NCBI GenBank assembly: GCA_013398615.1
Contig: VZSR01000520.1
Location: 23,476,551-23,540,550, forward strand
DNA from: Brachypodius melanocephalos
Lineage: Eukaryota; Chordata; Aves; Passeriformes; Pycnonotidae
DNA: 64,000 nucleotides
Reading direction: 5' to 3'
Part shown: positions 53,901-64,000 of the stretch, one piece after another
Position numbering within the stretch: the first letter of the stretch is position 1
Layout of the letters: each line of letters opens with the position of its first letter
Translations under genes and position numbers: made by a program
Notes under the pieces: generated by a model
Seen by the model: the letters and a program-made list of their open reading frames with translations, nothing else
Databases searched by the model: none
What the model was told of the DNA's origin: nothing

Positions 53901-55113
53901 AACCTGAAGAACTTGATGACTGATTGCAGAAGAGTCTAGTGACAATTTAAATGAGGTTTTCATCTCTTCTTGACTGTGAAGGACTGCACTGTTTAAAATT
54001 CCACAGGAAAGCAAAATATAAACTAAATTGCTCTCAATTCTTCAAGACCTTCTTCCTTATTTAGCAAAACTGAAAGAAAGCAAACAATTTCTTTTTCAGT
54101 TTAAGATTTGGCAAAGCTTTCACATGGGATGAAGCTACTTATGTGGCCTTATATTTATTAACAATACTAATACACATGATAAAAATTATTAAAGTGTTCC
54201 TGTTTCTTTTGTTTCCTTTTTTATTTTTAAAGCCACTTACATCCCATTGCACACAAACCAAACTAATTATCTACCAAGTAATTTTTCAAATGATATTTAA
54301 TTTTTAAATTTTGGAGTTATTTTGGCAAGAAAACTTTCCTAGCTATACCTGCATACCCTTATTTGATTTTGGGCAGAGAAAGAATATATATAAACACAAG
54401 ACAATCTAATTTCAGACAAAAATCAGTTCTATTTTTATCGTGTTATTGTTCAGACTGAATAGAAATTTAGAGTCTATGAAGCATTTTTCTACATTTACTT
54501 AGAGAAAATGTTATCAATTTGCATTAAAATTAAACATCGTGTCTTTCATTTTGTTACAGTTTCAAAAAGTCCGAAGTGGAATTTTCTGAAAGATGCTGAG
54601 ATTACCACTAGTTTCCATCAAGACTCAAGTCTGCCAGTAAAAATTTTGTTAATTTTTGGTTGCATATTCCTAGGGTTATATTTTACCACTGTATGTTGGA
54701 CTGCAATAGTACATCAGGCAAAGAACATATAACGATATTTTCAAATGTTAACATTTAAATAAGAAGCCAAGAACAATTGTGAGAAGTGTACAATTCATAA
54801 AACTGTCTCCACAATCATTAGAGATAGAAACACTACTCGATCAAACTGCAGTGTATTCCACTAAAGTCAAGGCATTTTGAAAATGCCTTCTGTATTGCTG
54901 AGCAAATTAATTCCCTTCCTAATGGCCGAATACTACTTTTCATATTCATATTTAATACAACCTACTGTCGTGTTAGCTACCCTACTAACAGAGGAGTTAA
55001 CAAACCAGCGCTAAAAGAAATTACTAAAACTAAAAATACTGCAGGTTGTTAGCTCAGTTTTAGTTTGTGCTAGATAAGCTCCACAAAACCCCATAAAAAT
55101 ACTTGAGTACTAT

Positions 55114-55735
55114 TGTCATGGGTGTTGGAGTTATTCTCAAAATGAAGAAGTGTATGGTGAGGGAAGACAGAGGTGAAGGCAATCTTGCCCCTGATATATT
55201 GCAGCTGTGTTAATTACCAAAGAGTGGGAACAGCCTTGCCCCCACAGCTGGGTGTGATAAAGAGTGAGTGAGGTGGGAGGGAGTCAGCTGGAGTCTGTTG
55301 GTCGTGCTGTGAGGAGGAAGGGACGGGAGGTCGTGTGAGGGACAGAAAGGGTAGGACGTCCTAGGAAGGACAGACAGGGTAAGGTAACTGTGCTAGGGAC
55401 AGGAGAGAGCCAGCTGGAACTGCAGATGGAAGAGAGGAGAGAAAGAGCTGGAGCTGCCCATGGGAGGCTACATAGAAAAGGTATGAAAGACTTCTAGGTA
55501 ACAAGGTGCTTGCTGATGCTTGAAGCCTTCTGCGGTTTTACTGAAGCCCTGTGAATGTCGTGTCTGTCTCTACAACAACAGTATCGTATGTTTTTGCCGT
55601 GTTCTTTTCTCTGTAAAGATCTTGAAGTGATGCATATCTCAAGTGTGTGCCTACACATGATCCCGCAGCACCGATTCCATTGATGTGACGTGCACAGTAT
55701 CTTGCACTTTAACACTGCCTCCAACTGATCAAGGT
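55114..55735 (+). mobile_element. Possible solo LTR of an endogenous retrovirus (unclassified)
   Basis: A block of about 0.6 kb has different composition from its surroundings. It opens with TGTCATGGG, has a 'gataaagagtgagtgagg' promoter-like stretch, then purine-rich, internally repetitive text (repeated 'gacagacagggta', 'gggacaggagagag' and similar) and a CpG-containing right half. This layout resembles bird LTRs, but I see no target-site duplication, no second copy and no internal retroviral genes, so classification and both edges are uncertain. Confidence 0.35.
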
Positions 55736-56344
55736 AGGAAAAGCAATTACGTAAATTTCCTGCAATGCAAGAGGTACCACGGTTTCCAGAGACAGTGGAA
55801 AAAAGCCCTAGAGGGACATGTATAGCATAGTTTCAAAACGAGGTGGCTTGTTTTCAATTTTCTTTTTCAGTTTGGTTTGATAGTAGGATAAATTATTGGG
55901 AAATGAGGTGACCTTTTCAGGTGTCTGTGGACATGCACAATATGCTCATGTGGATACATAAAAAATATAGGTTGAATGAGAATAGCTTCAAGGATAGGAA
56001 AAAAAATATTTTCAGCATTGAAAGTTATATGTTGTAGCTGAGCACTGGAATGCGCCTTTGGAAATGGTGGGGTTTAGCAAAATGCTTGATTTGAGCTTTT
56101 AATAATATAATTTAAAAAAAACAACATTTAAAATGGTGAAAATACTGCTCACTGTGAAAGAGAGGAAATGTTTATAATAATAACACTTTAAACTGATGTA
56201 AAATCCTCTGATCCATTAAATATTACAGCAGATACCAACAAAAGACACTGTCTACACTGTATTTTGTATTTGCAAACTAATGACCTGAAAGTGCAAATAT
56301 TTGATTTTTTTTCTGTAATAGTACTTAGCTGAATAAGGACTATT

Positions 56345-56803
56345 CATGGAGTTTTAAGAGCAAATCATGTCAAACCAATCTAATTTCCTTCCAGAAGGTG
56401 ATTACATGGGAGAGAAGCAGGAGCTGATGTGTGTCTTAAAGCTTTAAGCAAATCTCACATGACATAAGGAACAGAAATGGGTTTTACTGAACTTTTACTG
56501 AGTGAGGGTAAACTGGTTAGAAAATCAAAACTATCACCTGAACAATGATCAGTGCCAAACAATATGACAAGAGACAATGGGCACAGGAAGTTCCACCTGA
56601 ATTTGAGGAACAACTTTATTGTGCAGGTGACCTAGCACTGGAATAGATTGCTAAGAGAGGCTGTGGAGTCTCCCTCAAAGAAATATTTCAGAACCATCTT
56701 AATGCAGTCTTGCACCACGTGCTCTAGAATGACGGTATTTGAGCTGGAGGTTGGACCAGATGATCCACAGTGGTGGCCTTCCAACTTGACTGATTCTGTG
56801 CTT
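56345..56803 (+). repeat. Diverged CR1 LINE copy with internal loss
   Basis: The left part has 'caaatcatgtcaaaccaatctaatttccttc' and 'aaatctcacatgacat', typical of the reverse-transcriptase 3' portion of old CR1 families. The right part has 'gtgacctagcactggaatagattgct...gaggctgtggagtctcc' and 'gaggttggaccagatgatcca...ccttccaacttgactgattctgtg'. Sequence between the parts is missing compared with a full element. Sense orientation, older than the 47.6-kb copy. It is followed at once by an A-rich/CCAA tract. Confidence 0.8.
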
Positions 56804-57219
56804 TAGTATTATTTAAAAAAAAAAAACCAACCAACCAACCCCAATTAAAAAAAAAAAAGCTAAATCAGAATAAGCAAAAAAACCCCCACCAAACAGGTGG
56901 CTTCTGTCTCGGCTACAGGTCTCTTTGCTCTTTTACATAATGATCCAAATGAGGAAATGGGATATATTTATTATATTTGTAGAGGACACAAACCAAGACG
57001 GGACCGAGCTCTTGCGCGATCACTTTGCTGGCCAAGATGAGAATTCAGAAGGCACCGACGAGTCGAAGGAGCACTGCAGAGAGGGCCAGAACGAGCCTCT
57101 GCGAGCACGATCACAGCATTATGAGGAATTAGCCCGAGGCAGTTTGCAATGTGTGCGGTCATCCGGCGGTGATCCCTTGGCCCCGGTTTCCTTTACAGAC
57201 AGCGGCAGGGATCAGCTTT

Positions 57220-58170
57220 CCGTGCTGCTGCTTCCCAGGGCCACCGCTCGGCGGGAGAGCGCAGGTGGTGCCTCACAGTTCCACAGCCGCGGCACCTCCG
57301 GGCGCCGTGCTCTCAGCTCCGGCAAGCTGCGCGCTGCCCCCGGGGCTGCCGGGCCCGCCCAGCGCCAGCCCCGCCGGCGGGGCAGCGGGCGGAGCGCGGC
57401 GCGGGGGGCGGGCTGAGGCGCGGCCGCACGGCGCCATCTCAGCGCGCCCAGGGCGGTTGCGGCCATGGGAGGTGTTACCTGGCGCTGGACGCTGCGCGCC
57501 GCCCGCCTCCTGCCCGGAGGCGGGAGGGCTCCGGCGGCGCGGCCGGGCGGCCCGGGCTGCGCACCCGCCGCCTGCGTCGCTCTGTCCTCCGGCTCCCCGG
57601 TGAGTGAGGCGGGAGCTGCGCAGCGGGAGCAGAACGGGGCGGGCGAGGGCCGGGCTGGGCTGTCTCTGTGCTGGTGGGGGCGGCGGCCGCCGGGACGGTC
57701 GGTCCGTGCGCGGGTGCCCTGACGGGCCGTGTCCTGCGGCAGCCGGTTCAGCAGTAGTTCCCTGTGGGACGGGAGTGCAGCCGCGGCAGGCGTTGGCAGC
57801 GGTGGCCGGTCTGGAGCATCGCCGGGCCGGGAGAGCAAAATGGATGGGCTCTGACCGCTTTTTACCCGGACTCGCGTGAACTCCGTGGGAGCAGAGCGTG
57901 GCGCTAAGCGCCCGTGGCGGTACCATTGTGCCAGCCGGGAGCAGGTGGGACGCTGCCTGCGGGGATGCTCGGCTCGCCTACTCCGTCCGTCCGGCCGTGA
58001 GGGGACCCGCGTGTGGCTCTTCGGCAGCAGGAGCAGCGGAGCGGGGCGCGCTCAGGCGCACCTGCACATGTACTGTGCCTGTGTCCGGGCAGGGACAGCC
58101 CTCGGCCAGCTGCCTGTCCGGCACCGCCTGCCCTCGGCACCTCGGGTTCCTGCTCCTTCGCTGTTGCTGT
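57220..58170 (+). promoter_or_regulatory. NUBPL: CpG island promoter and 5' end of NUBPL
   Basis: Dense CpG and over 65% G+C by inspection, spanning NUBPL exon 1 and extending about 570 bases into intron 1. No TATA box near the expected start. The 5'UTR lies upstream of the ATG at 57465. Open frames on both strands through the island are composition artefacts. Confidence 0.8.
57465..57599 (+). CDS. NUBPL: NUBPL coding exon 1 (residues 1-45), mitochondrial presequence
   Basis: The ATG has a good context (gcggccATGG). The exon encodes MGGVTWRWTLRAARLLPGGG, then RAPAARPGGPGCAPAACVAL and SSGSP, ending phase 0 at a GTGAGT donor (57600-57605). The Arg/Ala/Leu-rich, acid-free composition is that of a mitochondrial targeting presequence, as expected since NUBPL (IND1) works in the matrix in iron-sulphur assembly of complex I. 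Exon 1 is weakly conserved between species, so identification rests on its phase, position in the CpG island and joining to exon 2. Confidence 0.88.
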
Positions 58171-58527
58171 ATTTGTTGTGCCTGACACAACTGTGCCGAA
58201 AAGACCGCCAAGTCTAGTCTGTTTCATAGCGCTTCCGACTTTTAAGCAGTGTTTTGGTGTATTTCAACACAATTTTTTTCTTTGACTGTTAAGATCAATC
58301 GTTTTGAATTGTTTGTCAAAAACAGTTGTGGTTGGACTTATTTTAAGTTAGCCCAGTCCTTGCCTGCCTGTGGATTAGACTCTCTTTGGGAGAGGCCCTG
58401 TGCAGAAGGTTTCTTCAAACAAGTAGTGAAAATTTCTTAGTGTGCAGGTAGGTTTTTCCTGTCATCTTTCTCTGCGAAAACTGCAGGTTGGTGCACGTGC
58501 ATTCACTTGCTTTTTTGGTTTCGTTAG

Positions 58528-58675
58528 TCTTCAAGCTCTGGGGATGAGACTCTGAGGGACAAACGTGCTCGGATCCTGTCACGAGGACTGCCAAAGCAGA
58601 AGCCCATAGAAGGAGTTAAACAGGTGGTGGTTGTGGCTTCTGGAAAAGGGGGAGTTGGGAAATCAACAACAGCAG
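58528..58675 (+). CDS. NUBPL: NUBPL coding exon 2 (residues 46-94), P-loop exon
   Basis: The exon encodes SSSSGDETLRDKRARILSRG, then LPKQKPIEGVKQVVVVASGK, then GGVGKSTTA. The deviant Walker A motif GKGGVGKST (residues 84-92) is that of Mrp/NBP35-type P-loop ATPases, and RGLPKQKPIEGVKQV is diagnostic for NUBPL. The acceptor is TTTCGTTAG and the donor GTAAGG (58676-58681). The exon is 148 bases and leaves one base for exon 3. The rest of the protein, including the C-terminal CxxC cluster ligands, lies past the right edge. Confidence 0.97.
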
Positions 58676-59349
58676 GTAAGGTTTCTTTTTTAAAAAAATA
58701 ATTTCCTTTGCACATTTTCTAGTATTTTGTATGGAATATTTAGGTGCTTGTGTCATTACCTTGTAATTGGGTTCCATAACACTCTGACAAGTCCCATTGC
58801 AGTCACTGAGAATCTACTTGGATACAGAAATTTTGGCTTTAACTTAGGTGTGAATTGAGCTTTGATACCGTATTTTTGTAGTACAGCAGTGCTGTCCTGA
58901 GACATTGGGACATCTAAAAAGGTGATGTAGGCTGAGGTGAAGGGGATTGTATGTCAGTGCAGTGACACTGTTCTTGCTTCCCTGGCTGCTTAGGTGTGCC
59001 TGTACAGTGCCTTTCTGTGCTTTATCAGCATAGTCATGTGTTCTGTAGACGTTACTGATGTTTGGAAAGTTTCAAGATCAGGACTCTGTTCAATTTTCTC
59101 AACTATTTATGTAGGTGATTTATAGAGAAAAAGTGAAACAGTGCTTATAAACAACACAAATTGATCAGAGCCTTGTGAAGCACCTTGAACTCTTCTCTCA
59201 ACTCCACCATTAGGTTTTGAATTAATTTTTCTCAATTTTTTTTCCTCTACCACCTGTTCCTAGGTGGTAGAATGGGATAGTACATGGGTCACCGGTACTG
59301 CAGAAATTGACTTGAACTTAAACAGACAGAATGGAAAACATTTGTTGTG

Positions 59350-60001
59350 CCAACAAACATGGTGGCCTTCTACAGTGGTGGTGGATGAGGGAAGAGTGAC
59401 TGGCGTCATTGACATTTGGCACTGTCCTGCGTGACATCCTTGTCTCTGAACTAGAGAGATGGGGAGTTGATGGATGAACCATTTGGTGGATTAGGAATTG
59501 GCTGGATGGCTGCACTGCATCCAGGTGTGGGTCCCCCAGCATAAGAAGGACCTGTGAGAGTGTGTCCACCAAGTACTACACAGATAGTCAGAGGGCTGGA
59601 GCACCTCTACTGTGAAGACAGATTGAGGGAGTTGGGGTTGTTTATCCTGGAGAAGAGGTGTCAGGGAGACTCTTAGAGAACCTTCCAGTACTTAAAGGGA
59701 CCTTATGAAAAGGAGTGTGACTTTTTATGTGGTCAGATAGGACAAGGGTGAATAGTTCTAAACTAGAAATGGGGAGATGTAGATTAACTACTAGGAAGAA
59801 ATTCTGTACTGTGAGGGTGGTGAGGCACTGGAACAGGTTGCCCAGACAAGGGGTTAATGTCCCATCCCTGGCAGTGTTCAAGGCCAGGTTAGATTTTATG
59901 CAGCCTTGGCTAGCGGATGGTGCCCCTGTCCATGGAGGGGGTTTGGAGCCGGGTCATTCTTAGGGTCCCTTCCAACCCTAACCATTCTCTGATTCTGTGA
60001 C
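59350..60001 (+). repeat. CR1 LINE, 3' part with internal deletion
   Basis: The left segment (59358-59515) matches the end of the CR1 reverse-transcriptase region ('acactgtcctgcgtgacatccttgtctctgaactagagag', 'ggtggattaggaattggctggatgg'). At about 59516-59530 the text jumps to 'gggtcccccagcataagaaggac', which lies several hundred bases further on in a full element. The right segment runs through 'agggctggagcacctctact', 'ttctgtactgtgagggtggtgaggcactggaacaggttgccc' and ends 'accattctctgattctgtga'. Sense orientation; the frame is disrupted and the copy is dead. Confidence 0.95.
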
Positions 60002-60642
60002 ACTGGCAGTAAACATTTTTGAAAAGATCTCTGTAAAGTGTTAAAAATTTGTTTAAAGATCTTTCTTAGCATCTAGACTGGAGAGGAGTCATCCTTTATT
60101 TGAAGGATGTATGCTGTTCATCTCCATATATTGTAAATAACACATGGATATAGCTCTTAGTGTATCATTTTGGGGTTTGTATTTCAGCCATGCTTGAAAC
60201 ATACTGATTGTCTAATAATTTCTACAACAGGCTAACATGATATCTGTACTAAAAGTAACTGCTCTAAAAAAAAGGGTTTTTTTTCTATTTATCTGCTGTC
60301 TATCCTATACATAGGATGTACCTACCTGTACAAAGACATGCAAAACAATTAAAACTTGTGTTTCTTAACCCTCAAAAGGTATGTCATTATAATAGATAGA
60401 CTGGTTGTTGCAGATTACTAAAAATACCAAATACCTGTTCATCACTTGACAGTTTACAAAATGAACATAATTTGAAAAGTAAATTCAGATTCTCCTTATG
60501 TCTGCAAACAAATATCTGAATGTAAGTTCTTGTAACTGGCATCTATGTGCAATTTCTACATAAAATATAACACATGTACAAATAATACTTAGAGCTGTGA
60601 GTTCATTCCTATGCATTTTAAAAAAATCAGGGTTCAACAAGC

Positions 60643-60692
60643 ATAAGACATTGTAAATGTAAGTGACATTAAATAAGACATTGTAAATGTAA
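60643..60692. repeat. 30-base-period tandem duplication
   Basis: The 20-base unit at 60643-60662 recurs at 60673-60692, separated by ten bases, giving a two-copy tandem repeat with 30-base period in NUBPL intron 2. No function is apparent. Confidence 0.85.
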
Positions 60693-62210
60693 ATGAAGCA
60701 TTTACGTGTATCTGTAATGGACAGCCTTTTAAAATGAATGCTGTAATTCATAATATTGAGAAGAAAATCTATATTCTTGTTTATTACCATGACGATAAAT
60801 TTCATGGTTCAGATGAACAATTGAATTTCAGATAACTTGTATAAACAAAAGTATTGCATGGCATAATTACTGAATTATGTACTTAAAATTGTATTCTTAC
60901 TTGAGGTTTGTGGTGAACATATTTGGTGACAATTCTGCTCATGCATTTTGAGAGCAGGAATTGAAAAGAAAGGAGACTAGTAAGCACCTCTTAATTCCTA
61001 AAACATCACAGAAAATATTGTCAGTCTTGTGTGTATGTCAGAAGGCCTGACAGGGTTTGGGGTTTTTTTTTTCTTTTCTCCATTATAGTTCCGTTTGTTG
61101 CTCTGGATCTTTCTGGATTTCAGGAAAAGAGCATCTGCATTCTTTGTCAAGTTTGTCAGGATCATTCCCTGACCCGTTGAATAACTCATTCTGTTTATTG
61201 CATATGGCTTTCATGTTGTACTGTCTGGTACTTCCAGTGCTTTTTGGTCTTTTGAAATCTGTGTAGTCAATGATTAGATGAAATTCTGTTACGAGAACAA
61301 TATTTTTCAGTGCAGGTTTAAATACTTTGGTTTTTGTTGTTTTTATTTGTCTAATATGTTGGTTTGTTTATTTGTTTGCTATGTTCCCTGCTAAGTTTGT
61401 CTTTTAATGGCATTCTTCTATATTTACTGCATCTGTCCAAAGTCTGTGTTGTTTTTTTTTGTTTTTGTTTGTTTGTTTGTTTTTCAATTCTTGCTCATCT
61501 ATTCGCTTTTTGCACTACCCTGAAGATGAGAGTACTGAAGAAAATTGTTCGTGGTGTGAAAAGAAGTCACAGAGTGGTCTTGAAAGAGGAGAAATTTCTA
61601 ATTTATTGAAGTTTTACTGTTTTCAGCTGTAGGTGTAGAACAAAATTAAAGGCTGGTGTTCTTGATCACATTCTGCTAATCTGATATTTGAGGAAAGTAG
61701 AAAAACTGACTACCTGGACCTTCAGACATTTTTAATGAAGACTAAGAGGCTGAGATTTCTCACTGTTGTTCAGGGAAGCTGATACTATACGTCAGTCACA
61801 TTAACTGCGTTTTAACTTTTTTTCCCTCTTGTATACTTTGAATCTGCATGTAGAATGTACTGTTACTGAAACTTTTCTGATTTTGGGCTTTCTTTATAAT
61901 AGTCTCATAAACTCTTACTTCAAAAAGGCACTTACATTGAGATGTAGGTATTGAATGTTTCCTTTCAAAGTTCATCCAAATTATCGATCGGTATTTTATT
62001 GATGTGTATTAACCGTGTCAGACACAGACACACTGCTGGCTTGGCACTTGTCTGATTTTGGACCAAGAAGTTTTATTCATATTGTTAGCTAAGTGTTCGG
62101 AGAGTTCAACTGTGCTGTTTCTAGGGCCAGTTTGGATTTGGAAGTTAGGAAGTTGGAAGTTACAAATTAATAAACCTTCTCAGACTTGTACTAATTTCAA
62201 GAGGACTAGA

Positions 62211-62478
62211 GTCATAGAATCACTGAGAATAGAATATGCTGAGCTGGAAGGGACCCACAAGGATCATCAAGTCCCAACTCCTGGCCCTGCACAGGAACAT
62301 CGCCAAGAGTCATGCCCTGTCCCTGAGGGTACTGTCCAAATGCTTCTTGAACTCTGTCAAGCTGGTGCTGTGACCACTTCACTGGAGTCCTGCTATGGTA
62401 CTCAACCACTGTCTGGATGAAGAAACTTTTCCTAACATCCAGCCTAAGTTTCTCCTGACTTGGCTTCATGCCATTGAA
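62211..62478 (-). repeat. CR1 LINE 3' fragment, antisense to NUBPL
   Basis: The plus strand begins 'gtcatagaatcactgagaatagaat' and continues 'gagctggaagggacccacaaggatcatcaagtcccaactcctggccctgcacagg', then 'ccagcctaagtttctcctgacttggcttcatgccattga'. This is the reverse complement of a CR1 3' end. The text is close to that of the 47.6-kb copy in its shared part (both have the cctgtgcagggccaggagttggacttgatgatc segment), so the two probably belong to the same subfamily. Confidence 0.95.
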
Positions 62479-64000
62479 GCTGTGTCACGGGAGGTTTAGT
62501 TTATATGAGACTAACTAGAGGTTTAAGTTGGATTAGACAAACTCTGATCTCTCTATATACTGGTTGTCAGGTTTAGCGTGGGTGGAGAGACCTTAGTGGC
62601 ATTCCTTGGAGCCTGCTGTGAAGTTGTGTAGAATTTCTGGTATGTATTATCTTGATGTCCTGCACTCCTGGTTATGAGAACTTAATTAGGGCCGGTATCA
62701 ATGTTCAGGCCGTTAGGTCCTGTTCTGCATGTTCATGCCCTCTTGGAACTGTGAGTAATACAAAAACAAGGGAATGCAAGACTCAGCTGGGATTCAAAAT
62801 GAAGTGTTCAGCTATATATCCAGCTGAAAACTTTAAGTTTACATGCTATGTTGTTCTCACTGTCTCCCTTTATTCCCTTTAGTAGTCAAATATCCATTAT
62901 TGAAGAAGCATTGTGGATCATACTTTAATTTTCACACATGAAAGCTGTTTAAGAAGATAGATGTGTAAAGTGATTTTAAGAAAATCATTGTCTTTCTTCT
63001 TCAGGTTTCAGAGGATGAATTTTCCTCTGATTAGGGGGATGGCTAACTGAGCATCTGTTTAAATATCAAATTGAAGAATAAAATCTATATTCTTTGTCAT
63101 CTTAGGAGGAAAGAGGCTGTGTGTCTCTTTGAGAAAGCTGCACAGTTGTCCTTGTTAACTCCCTGACTGTTTTGTTTTAAGGAACTTAGCTTTCTTGGAG
63201 TTAAGTTCTTCAAGACAGGAATCTGGCTCCCCAGTTTCTTTTCAGAACTTTTGTACTCTTCCAGCAGAACAAGGCTGATTGGAGCTTACCTTTCTTGAAA
63301 GAGTGACATACAGCAACATGTAAAGGAAACAAAAGATGCTACCCAAGAAAAGGTGGTGTGTGTTGGATTTTTTTCCCCTTTTTTTTTTCTTTTTTTGTCT
63401 AAACCATGTAACTTTTTGGATTATAAAAATTACTATTTGTTTATACTGAAGCTTCTAGGAGGTCTCCCAAATTAATTGAAGCTGGTGAGCCATTATACCA
63501 TTTGCACATGGTATTTAGGTATGAGAGTTAAGTACTGATGGAAATGTAAAAGCTTTAAACAAATGGTCTTTTTAGTTGCTTCATCTCTTTTTGTCTGGGT
63601 TTTTTTTTTTAATTTACACATGCTTTCAGGTAGATGTGACTTGGTTTTCTGACATAAAAATCAAATGAAAAGTGTGCATTGCACCTTCTTCCAGAAAATA
63701 TTTCTATTCAATATGTCACAAGAAATAAAAAAAAAGGGATATGGTAATCTTTTTGGTCACTTGTTTTAATAGTTTGTCAATGCTTACCTAATTTCAAGTT
63801 TTATGAAAATGCACTAGAGAGTGTGGTGAAGGTTACTGACGGCAAGGTTAATTTAATTTTATAGTATGATATCCACTTCCAAAAATGGGTACTTCCAAAA
63901 GTTTTTCTTAATGTTACTCTTTGGCAAAATACTGAGAACTCTATTTTTATTTTGCAGTGTCCTCTAGAAACTGAAAATCTGCAAGTTTTTGCAGATTAGC

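Larger units (their letters stand above)
45711..57219. other. Intergenic region between DTD2 and NUBPL
   Basis: About 11.5 kb separating the divergently transcribed DTD2 and NUBPL promoters. It contains CR1 fragments (47565-47710, 56345-56803), a TTG microsatellite (47869-47901), a possible solo LTR (about 55114-55735) and poly-A/CCAA low complexity at 56813-56845. No protein-coding gene is supportable. The largest non-GC-island open frame (49002-49250 plus) has no recognised family. Confidence 0.65.
58676..64000 (+). other. NUBPL: NUBPL intron 2 (partial, continues beyond window)
   Basis: No sequence resembling the next expected NUBPL segment (beginning V-N-L-A-L-A-L-A) is found between the exon 2 donor and the window end, so the remainder is intronic. 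It contains two CR1 copies, a 30-base tandem duplication at 60643-60692, T-rich and TTTG-type tracts (61446-61483, 63370-63396) and otherwise unremarkable AT-rich DNA. Intron 1 (57600-58527) is short and mostly CpG island. Confidence 0.8.

Noticed and set aside
57151..58285. Many open frames of 80-217 codons on both strands
   Set aside because: CpG-island artefacts at the NUBPL promoter, except the 45 codons of NUBPL exon 1.
59642..59963. Open frames within 59.3-60.0 kb
   Set aside because: These are translations of the CR1 3' untranslated end, not genes.
62058..62469. 120-codon plus and 85-codon minus frames
   Set aside because: They fall in the antisense CR1 fragment at 62211-62478.
63940..64000. 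Possible NUBPL exon 3 after a TTTTGCAG acceptor near the right edge
   Set aside because: With the one base left by exon 2 the sequence after the acceptor reaches a stop within a few codons and does not resemble the expected VNLALALA segment.
1..64000. Prokaryotic-type systems (CRISPR arrays, operons, toxin-antitoxin, phage)
   Set aside because: Nothing with regularly spaced repeats, ribosome-binding-site-led gene strings or phage genes is present; the DNA is vertebrate nuclear sequence.

Overview
This window is nuclear DNA from a vertebrate, most likely a bird. Coding sequence is split into short exons with GT-AG introns. Three GC-rich, CpG-dense promoter islands stand out from an AT-rich background. 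The interspersed repeats are dominated by CR1 LINE fragments ending in the typical bird-style terminal repeat (gattctgtgattctg). One 100-N assembly gap is present. There is no operon, phage, plasmid or CRISPR structure.

Three genes can be read at the splice-site level, in the order HEATR5A (minus) - DTD2 (minus) - NUBPL (plus). This matches, from memory, the human 14q12 neighbourhood. From the left edge to about 29.3 kb lies the 5' part of HEATR5A: thirteen coding exons give about the first 689 residues with every exon phase consistent, then a roughly 10-kb first intron, then a CpG-island promoter at about 28.8-29.6 kb. The rest of HEATR5A lies beyond the left edge.

From 29.6 to 38.16 kb is an intergenic stretch with one CR1 copy and old MIR-like remnants. 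DTD2 follows complete, in three coding exons (38159-38484, 40430-40499, 45456-45563), predicting a 167-residue D-aminoacyl/mischarged-tRNA deacylase. Its long first intron contains the assembly gap, but no coding exon is lost. Its promoter is a second CpG island at about 45.3-45.7 kb.

From 45.7 to 57.2 kb is a second intergenic region with CR1 copies and a possible solo LTR, but no convincing gene. NUBPL begins in a third CpG island at about 57.2-58.2 kb. Only its first two coding exons are present: a mitochondrial presequence, and the exon carrying the nucleotide-binding loop. The window ends inside NUBPL intron 2, which contains a nearly complete 3' CR1 with an internal deletion and a second CR1 in the opposite orientation.

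The genes are not a pathway. HEATR5A belongs to a family of adaptor-associated membrane-traffic proteins, DTD2 proofreads aminoacyl-tRNA, and NUBPL helps assemble iron-sulphur clusters of mitochondrial complex I. Their adjacency reads as conserved synteny. I found no clear evidence for a new biological system; the findings are mostly gene-structure observations, repeat remnants and a few unexplained short ORFs.
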